Source of the DNA: Enterovibrio calviensis DSM 14347
GTDB taxonomy: Bacteria; Pseudomonadota; Gammaproteobacteria; Enterobacterales; Vibrionaceae
Assembly: GCF_000621165.1 (NCBI RefSeq)
Contig: NZ_KK211219.1
Span: forward strand, 125,727-189,726
Direction: 5' to 3'
DNA: 64,000 nucleotides
The notes beneath the pieces are model-generated. The model had not been told where the DNA came from, did no database searches, and saw only the letters and a program-made list of their open reading frames with translations. Of the stretch, positions 59,029-64,000 are shown one piece after another; positions within the stretch are counted from its first letter, which is position 1; every line of letters begins with the position of its first letter. The translations under genes and the position numbers were made by a program.

Positions 59029-61545
59029 TTAGAAAAGCTCTTCACCATCGGATTCGTAGATGTTGCCGCCGTTAGAGGCCGCGGCGGAGACGTATTCTGT
59101 CGGTTCGCTGCCTTTCTCAAAGTACTCAAACATTGCACTGGCATCGTTTTTACGCGTAAGCAGGCCAGTATCGCGGTCGATGCGTACTTTAACGATGTTA
59201 GACGGCAGCACTTTACGTTGGGCAGGGACATCCACCAAGGCATCAACCATAAAGTCTATCCATGCAGGTTGAGACGTTTTTGCGCCAGCTTCCGCGCCAG
59301 ACGTTTGGGTGTTGTCCAAGTTGGCATTGCGTGACGTACGGCCAAGGTTACGAGAGTGGTCATCAAAACCTACCCATACTGTGGCGACTAAGCCCGGAGC
59401 GAAACCTGTGTACCAAGCATCTTTAGAGTCATTGGTCGTACCGGTTTTACCGCCGATATCACGTCGGTTTAGCGGCTTCTGCGCTCGCCAGCCTGTGCCA
59501 TTCCAACCTGTACCTTGACGCCAATCACCGCCACCCCAAATGTTGGCTTCCAGCATCTCTCTGACTAAGAATGCATTTTGTTCGCTCAGCACTTTCGGCG
59601 CATATTCTGGTTCATTCACCATGTCAGCGGTTTGCTCGAGCAGGTTCTCTTCTTCTAGCAAATTGTCGGAGTCACGTTTGTTGGCTTGTTGCGATTCACA
59701 GCTCTCACGACAGATAGTCTGAGGTGTTGCTGTGTATTCTAATTCACCAAATGCATCTTCGACTTTGACAATGTAAAACGGCTTGAGGTAGTAACCCCCA
59801 TTGGCAAACACACCAAAACCTTGGGCCATCTCCATTGGCGTTAAGCTGCCTGCGCCCAATGCCAACGCTTCTGCACGAGGAAGATCGCCGCGCTTAAATC
59901 CAAAGCGAGTGAGGAAGTCGATGGTTTCATCGAGGCCAACACGACGAAGCACGCGCACAGCCATGACGTTTTTGGATTGCGCCAGACCAATGCGAGAGCG
60001 CGTTGGTCCATCGTAAGTGGGTGGCGAGTTCTTTGGTCGCCATGCAACACCTTGGCTCGAATCCCAGCGGTTGATTGGTGCGTCATTCACCAAGGTAGCT
60101 AAAGTCATGCCTTGATCCAGCGCAGCTGAATAGATGAACGGTTTGATGCTCGACCCGACCTGACGGATTGATTGCGTCGCTCGATTGAACTTGCTGTGCA
60201 CAAAGTTAAATCCGCCCACTAACGCTTTGACTGCGCCATTTTCAGGAGAGATAGCAACCATGGCGGTGTTGGCGTCCGGCACTTGGCTCAAATGCCAAGC
60301 GTCATCGATACTTTGTACCCATATTTGCTCACCGACACTCAAGATATCTGCTGTTTGCTTTGGCGCAGAGCCTTGGCGGTTGTCGGTAATGTAGCGACGT
60401 GCCCACTTCATGCCATCCCAAGGTAGCGTGACAGTTTCACCACCTTGAAGCTCAACGTTTGCGGTTTTGTCTTCAACCTTGGTAACCACCGCTGGCTTTA
60501 GGTCGCCATAGCTCGGTTGTTTTCTTAGGTGAGCAATGATTTCTTCGCTGCTCCAAGGCTGCGCATTGTCGGACCAAAGAGTGGCCACTGCACCACGGTA
60601 ACCATGACGTTGGTCATAGGCGAGTAAGTTGCTGACAGTGGCATGTTGCGCAGACTCTTGAAGGCGAGAGTCGACGGTGGTGTAAACCTTCATGCCTGAC
60701 TCGTAAACACCTTCCCCGTATTTTTCGACAGCCCAAGCACGCGCCAATTCCGCCACGTAAGGGGCGTTCAATTCAATTTCGGCACCGTGATAGCGAGCAA
60801 CGAGAGGCTCGTTGCGTGCTTGTTCGTATTCTGAACGCGTGACATAGCCCTCATCCAACATGCGTTTGAGAACCACATTTCTGCGATTGGTTGCGCGTTC
60901 GATGGAGTAAATAGGGTTCATGGTTGACGGGGCTTTTGGCATGCCCGCTAACGTCGCGAGTTCACTGAGTGTTAGATCGTTCAAATCTTTACCAAAGTAA
61001 ACGCGTGCGGCAGCGCCAAATCCGTATGAGCGATAACCTAAGAAAATCTTGTTGGCGTACAGCGCCATGATTTCTTCTTTGGTTAGCAGTTGCTCAATGT
61101 GAATGGCAATGAAAATCTCTTTAATTTTACGCATGATTTTCTTCTCGTTGGACAAGAAGAAGTTACGCGCTAGCTGCTGAGTGATGGTACTCGCACCTTG
61201 TTTTGCCGAACCGGACATCGCAACCACGATGGCAGCTCGGGTGATCCCGATGGGGTCGATCCCTGGATGTTCGTAAAAACGACTATCTTCGGTTGCGATT
61301 AATGCATCAATTAAGTCTTGAGGCAGCTGATCATAGGTGACCGGAATGCGACGTTTCTCGCCAAATTGGGAGATCAGTTTGCCATCTGAGCTGAATACCT
61401 GCATCGGCGTTTGCAGCTCCACATCTTTTAGAGTGGCAACGTCTGGCAATTCAGGTTTTACGTAAACATAAAACCCAAAAATTGTACCCACTCCAAGTAA
61501 TATGCAAACTATTGCAAGTATGAGCAGTCGCTTAATGAACTTCAC
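59029..61545 (-). CDS. mrcA: Penicillin-binding protein 1A
   Basis: Class A bifunctional peptidoglycan synthase anchored in the inner membrane. In order, the 838 residues hold a transmembrane helix (about 6-28) and a GT51 glycosyltransferase domain with catalytic Glu in ALIATEDSRFYEHPGID and QGASTITQQLARN. An OB-like insert and the transpeptidase domain follow, with SXXK in GSSIKPFIYSAAL, SKN in LAQSKNVMAV and KTG in GGKTGTTNDSKDAW. Divergent from pilM, as in Pseudomonas and vibrios. Confidence 0.97.
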   Translation of the reverse strand: MKFIKRLLILAIVCILLGVGTIFGFYVYVKPELPDVATLKDVELQTPMQVFSSDGKLISQFGEKRRIPVTYDQLPQDLIDALIATEDSRFYEHPGIDPIGITRAAIVVAMSGSAKQGASTITQQLARNFFLSNEKKIMRKIKEIFIAIHIEQLLTKEEIMALYANKIFLGYRSYGFGAAARVYFGKDLNDLTLSELATLAGMPKAPSTMNPIYSIERATNRRNVVLKRMLDEGYVTRSEYEQARNEPLVARYHGAEIELNAPYVAELARAWAVEKYGEGVYESGMKVYTTVDSRLQESAQHATVSNLLAYDQRHGYRGAVATLWSDNAQPWSSEEIIAHLRKQPSYGDLKPAVVTKVEDKTANVELQGGETVTLPWDGMKWARRYITDNRQGSAPKQTADILSVGEQIWVQSIDDAWHLSQVPDANTAMVAISPENGAVKALVGGFNFVHSKFNRATQSIRQVGSSIKPFIYSAALDQGMTLATLVNDAPINRWDSSQGVAWRPKNSPPTYDGPTRSRIGLAQSKNVMAVRVLRRVGLDETIDFLTRFGFKRGDLPRAEALALGAGSLTPMEMAQGFGVFANGGYYLKPFYIVKVEDAFGELEYTATPQTICRESCESQQANKRDSDNLLEEENLLEQTADMVNEPEYAPKVLSEQNAFLVREMLEANIWGGGDWRQGTGWNGTGWRAQKPLNRRDIGGKTGTTNDSKDAWYTGFAPGLVATVWVGFDDHSRNLGRTSRNANLDNTQTSGAEAGAKTSQPAWIDFMVDALVDVPAQRKVLPSNIVKVRIDRDTGLLTRKNDASAMFEYFEKGSEPTEYVSAAASNGGNIYESDGEELF

Positions 61546-61692
61546 TTGATATTTCCCGTCACGTTTTTTGTCGAGCCGTCTGATTGATTAATGTGGGTAG
61601 TATAAAGACAACTGAACAAAAAATAACGGATCTGCAAAGAGAACTTTCAAAAAAGTTACTTGATGCTGACTTTTAAGAAGGTAGCACGGTAA

Positions 61693-62625
61693 ATGTTTGG
61701 TGTAACAACGACGGTAGGCATTGATATTGGCACAAACACAGTGCGAGCGGCTTTACTTCAGCAAGGTAATCAATCGGTCACGTTGAAAACGTTGCTGGTT
61801 GCTCCTTATGACGCAGACACCCTCGATTCCGTATTAAAAAGTGTAAAAAAACGTATTGCTAAGGCGTGCTCACTGCCATGGCACTGGCCAAAACATCAGA
61901 TCATGGGTGTGCCGCAAAGTAGCATTGCTGTGAAGCGATTCCCTGTACTAAAAGACGCTCCTGAACATGAGCAGTTTGTTCAAGTAGGCTTGCAGCTCTC
62001 TGAAAGCCTAGGGTTGCCATTTGACGAGCTTCTTTATGATTACCATACACTGGCCGACAAAAGCGCAACGGAAGTGTATGCCTGTCGAAAATCCATGTTG
62101 AATGACACCTTAGCGGGACTGGCTCAGGCTGGGTTCTCGTTGTCTGTGATCGAGCTTCATACTCAGGCGTTGACGCGCTTATATCGAGAGCAATCAGACA
62201 TTCAGCTTGTGCCTGGGATAGGGTTATTGGTGGATGTTGGCCTTGAGCGATTACAGATTTGTATGGGTGGAGAGCAATCAGGCCCGTTCTATCGTGAACT
62301 GCCAGCGCCTATGTTGACTCAATCCAGCCAGCCTTCGACAGATCGACATATGTATACCGAGCAACTCGCCGATATCATTAAGCGTCATTATCAACTCGCG
62401 GCAACCCAGCTTTCTGGCGCTGAAGTCTCGCACGTTTGGCTGTCGGGCGAGTGTGCAAAGCATGTCGATATCTTGCAGCTTGAATCTCTCTTATCTTGGC
62501 CAACACAAGCCTTAAACCCACTGCGTGGCTTGACGTATTCGCCGGATCTCATTGAAACACTCAATGAGCCTGTGAGCGCATGGTCTACAGCGATTGGTCT
62601 CGCCTTGCGAGGAGTGAACCAATGA
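61693..62625 (+). CDS. pilM: Type IV pilus assembly protein PilM
   Basis: Cytoplasmic actin-like component of the pilus alignment complex. The 310 residues begin MFGVTTTVGIDIGTNTVRAAL, the phosphate-1 strand of an actin/FtsA-type ATPase, and LLVDVGLERLQICMGG is the second phosphate loop. Weakly conserved compared with other pil genes. It overlaps pilN by four bases (ATGA), so translation is coupled. The operon serves the competence/chitin-regulated pilus in vibrios. Confidence 0.92.
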   Translation: MFGVTTTVGIDIGTNTVRAALLQQGNQSVTLKTLLVAPYDADTLDSVLKSVKKRIAKACSLPWHWPKHQIMGVPQSSIAVKRFPVLKDAPEHEQFVQVGLQLSESLGLPFDELLYDYHTLADKSATEVYACRKSMLNDTLAGLAQAGFSLSVIELHTQALTRLYREQSDIQLVPGIGLLVDVGLERLQICMGGEQSGPFYRELPAPMLTQSSQPSTDRHMYTEQLADIIKRHYQLAATQLSGAEVSHVWLSGECAKHVDILQLESLLSWPTQALNPLRGLTYSPDLIETLNEPVSAWSTAIGLALRGVNQ

Positions 62626-63209
62626 TGGTCAGTATTAACCTTCTTCCGTGGCGAGAGATTAATAGACAGGCTATACGTCGGCAGTTTTTTCAAAAAGTGG
62701 CGATGTTACTCATTTTGCTGATTGCACTCACTGGTTTGGGGCGCTGGATGATGAGCCAACAACTTGAGGCACAAGAGGCCCGCAATGCACGCTTGCAAAC
62801 TGAGATAGACAGTTTGAATACAACCTTACGTGCGTTTGCTAAACGAGAAGTTGAGCGAGACACGTTACAACGGCGCTTAACGCTAGTGAATGCGCTACAA
62901 AAACAGCGAAATAACGCGACATTGCTGTTTAACCTTTTACCTCAAATCACCCCCGATGGTGTGGTGCTCGACAAGGTCTCTATGACGTCGGGGAAAGTGA
63001 ATATTGAAGGACGAAGCCGCTCAAATGCGCAATTGGCGACGCTGCTAGCGTTACTAGAGGCCGATCCAGCCGCTAATCAGGTTCAAATTCATTCCATAAT
63101 TAGTGATTCATCACGAGCAACCTTTGTTGAAAAGCGATTTAAGGCAACCTTTGAGTTGGTGGGTTACGTGATCCCTAACTTACCTAAGGAGAACACGGAT
63201 GGCCGCTGA
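62622..63209 (+). CDS. pilN: Type IV pilus inner-membrane protein PilN
   Basis: 195 residues starting MMVSINLLPWREINRQA; the conserved INLLPWR is the PilM-binding tail. One transmembrane helix follows at about 24-44 (VAMLLILLIALTGLGRW), then a periplasmic coiled coil and a ferredoxin-like domain. AGGAG lies eight bases upstream of the ATG at 62622; the open frame extends further back within pilM but the conserved N-terminus fixes the start. Overlaps pilO by 11 bases. Confidence 0.95.
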   Translation: MMVSINLLPWREINRQAIRRQFFQKVAMLLILLIALTGLGRWMMSQQLEAQEARNARLQTEIDSLNTTLRAFAKREVERDTLQRRLTLVNALQKQRNNATLLFNLLPQITPDGVVLDKVSMTSGKVNIEGRSRSNAQLATLLALLEADPAANQVQIHSIISDSSRATFVEKRFKATFELVGYVIPNLPKENTDGR

Positions 63210-63792
63210 TTGGCGTGATTGGGATATCGATGAAATCCCCGAATGGCCCGCAGTGGCGCAAAATCTGTTGCTTGGCGTTATGGCCTTAGCGTTGCTAGGG
63301 GCGGCGATGTTTTTTGTTGTGTTGCCGGTGCAAGACGATATTGACATGGCAAAACAAGAGGAAACGCTGCTTCGAACTCAGTTTCGAATCAAAGCCGAAC
63401 AAGTAGCGGCATTGCCGGATGTGGAAGAGCAAATGGTTGAGTTACAACGCTACTATGCGCGTTTAACACAGCAGCTTCCAGCCGAAGATGAACTCGCTCT
63501 TTTGCTTGCGGGAATTAATGATACAGGTCTGCAATATGGCTTGAGCTTTGAACGTCTTAATTGGCGTGGTGGCAAACGCATGGGTTGGCTGTATCAAATT
63601 CCGCTAGAGATCGAATTGAAGGGCGACTATCGAAATGTTGGCCAATTCTCTGCAGCGTTAGCGCGATTGCCGCGGATTGTCGCGCTTCAAGACTTCTCTA
63701 TATCAAGTGAAGGCAAGCAAGATAATCTGAGATTTACCGTCACGGCGCATACCTATCGATATGAAAACGCGAATAAGGGAGTGGCGCAATGA
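63199..63792 (+). CDS. pilO: Type IV pilus inner-membrane protein PilO
   Basis: 197 residues. Cytoplasmic N-terminus ADWRDWDIDEIPEWPAVAQN, one transmembrane helix at about 22-44, a coiled coil and a ferredoxin-like periplasmic domain (YQIPLEIELKGDYRNVGQFSAAL). Forms heterodimers with PilN in the alignment complex. TAAGGAG gives a strong ribosome site inside the end of pilN. Its stop overlaps the pilP start. Confidence 0.95.
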   Translation: MAADWRDWDIDEIPEWPAVAQNLLLGVMALALLGAAMFFVVLPVQDDIDMAKQEETLLRTQFRIKAEQVAALPDVEEQMVELQRYYARLTQQLPAEDELALLLAGINDTGLQYGLSFERLNWRGGKRMGWLYQIPLEIELKGDYRNVGQFSAALARLPRIVALQDFSISSEGKQDNLRFTVTAHTYRYENANKGVAQ

Positions 63793-64000
63793 AATATCCC
63801 TTTGCACTGATTGCTCTCGCCGTGCTGACAGGCTGTGAGAAAAACGATGCCTCGCAAGAGCTAGAACGTTTTATCGTGCAGACTTACTCCGCCGCAGAAG
63901 TGACTGCAACGCCGCTGCCGCCAGAGCCAATTTATGCGGCATTGCCATTTAGCCCTGCGGTTGATACCGATCCATTTGTTTTGCCGGTGGCGGAGCAAGA
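63789..64000 (+). CDS. pilP: Type IV pilus lipoprotein PilP, N-terminal part
   Basis: Runs off the right edge after about 70 codons. Starts MKYPFALIALAVLTGCEKND, with the lipobox LTGC giving a lipidated Cys after residue 15. A proline-rich linker (TPLPPEPIYAALPF) follows, as in PilP, which connects PilNO to the PilQ secretin. pilQ should follow beyond the window. The ATG overlaps the pilO stop. Confidence 0.92.
   Translation, partial: MKYPFALIALAVLTGCEKNDASQELERFIVQTYSAAEVTATPLPPEPIYAALPFSPAVDTDPFVLPVAEQ

Overview
This window is a stretch of core chromosome from a member of the Vibrionaceae (Vibrio or a close relative). Three things point there. The order ppc, aphA, argCBGH with an argininosuccinate lyase/acetyltransferase fusion, a flavoprotein disulfide reductase, a peroxiredoxin-glutaredoxin fusion, oxyR, mrcA and pilMNOP is the order I recall for V. 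cholerae. The window carries an AphA-type quorum-sensing regulator. Much of the rest follows the gammaproteobacterial block known from E. coli (pfkA-fieF-cpx, glpX/glpK-zapB-rraA-menA-hslUV-ftsN-cytR-priA-rpmE-metJBLF). I see no rRNA, tRNA, insertion sequence, prophage or CRISPR array.

Layout. 1-2.3 kb: end of a lipopolysaccharide region (partial unknown gene, lipid A acyltransferase, hldD). 2.4-5.5 kb: TetR-type regulator and the threonine-degradation pair kbl-tdh. 5.5-9.2 kb: yibQ, envC, gpmI. 9.6-12.8 kb: yibN-secB-gpsA-cysE. 12.9-17.9 kb: pfkA, fieF and cpxP, with divergent cpxRA. 18-21.2 kb: chemoreceptor, trmL, tpiA. 21.5-26.9 kb: a tautomerase homologue, a DUF3135 protein, a cysteine-bearing regulator with fpr, and an EmrAB-type pump. 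27-34.3 kb: glpX, glpK, zapB, rraA, menA, hslVU. 34.4-41 kb: ftsN, cytR, priA, rpmE, malic enzyme, metJ. 41-45.9 kb: metBL and metF under MetJ boxes. 46-49.5 kb: aphA and ppc. 49.5-55 kb: argCBGH(A). 55-61.5 kb: DUF3624 protein, disulfide reductase, Prx-Grx, oxyR, mrcA. 61.7-64 kb: start of pilMNOP(Q).

The regulation readable in the DNA includes three 10-bp-phased GTAAA repeats between cpxP and cpxR, tandem 8-bp met boxes before metB and metF, a pair of ARG boxes over a good promoter before argC, GlpR-like operators before glpK, an OxyR-like site between prx and oxyR, and a LuxR/HapR-like site upstream of aphA. Nearly every transcription unit ends in a clear intrinsic terminator.

The most interesting signals lie in two intergenic regions. 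(1) Between the ARG boxes and argC there is a 15-codon open frame ending in five consecutive arginine codons and a stop. Those codons lie in one arm of an RNA stem that competes with a downstream hairpin, as expected for an arginine-sensing leader peptide. (2) Between zapB and glpK, where glpF sits in E. coli, glpF is absent and the minus strand carries a compact three-stem RNA candidate ending in an intrinsic terminator. The argE gene, which I expect between ppc and argC in vibrios, is also missing from its place.
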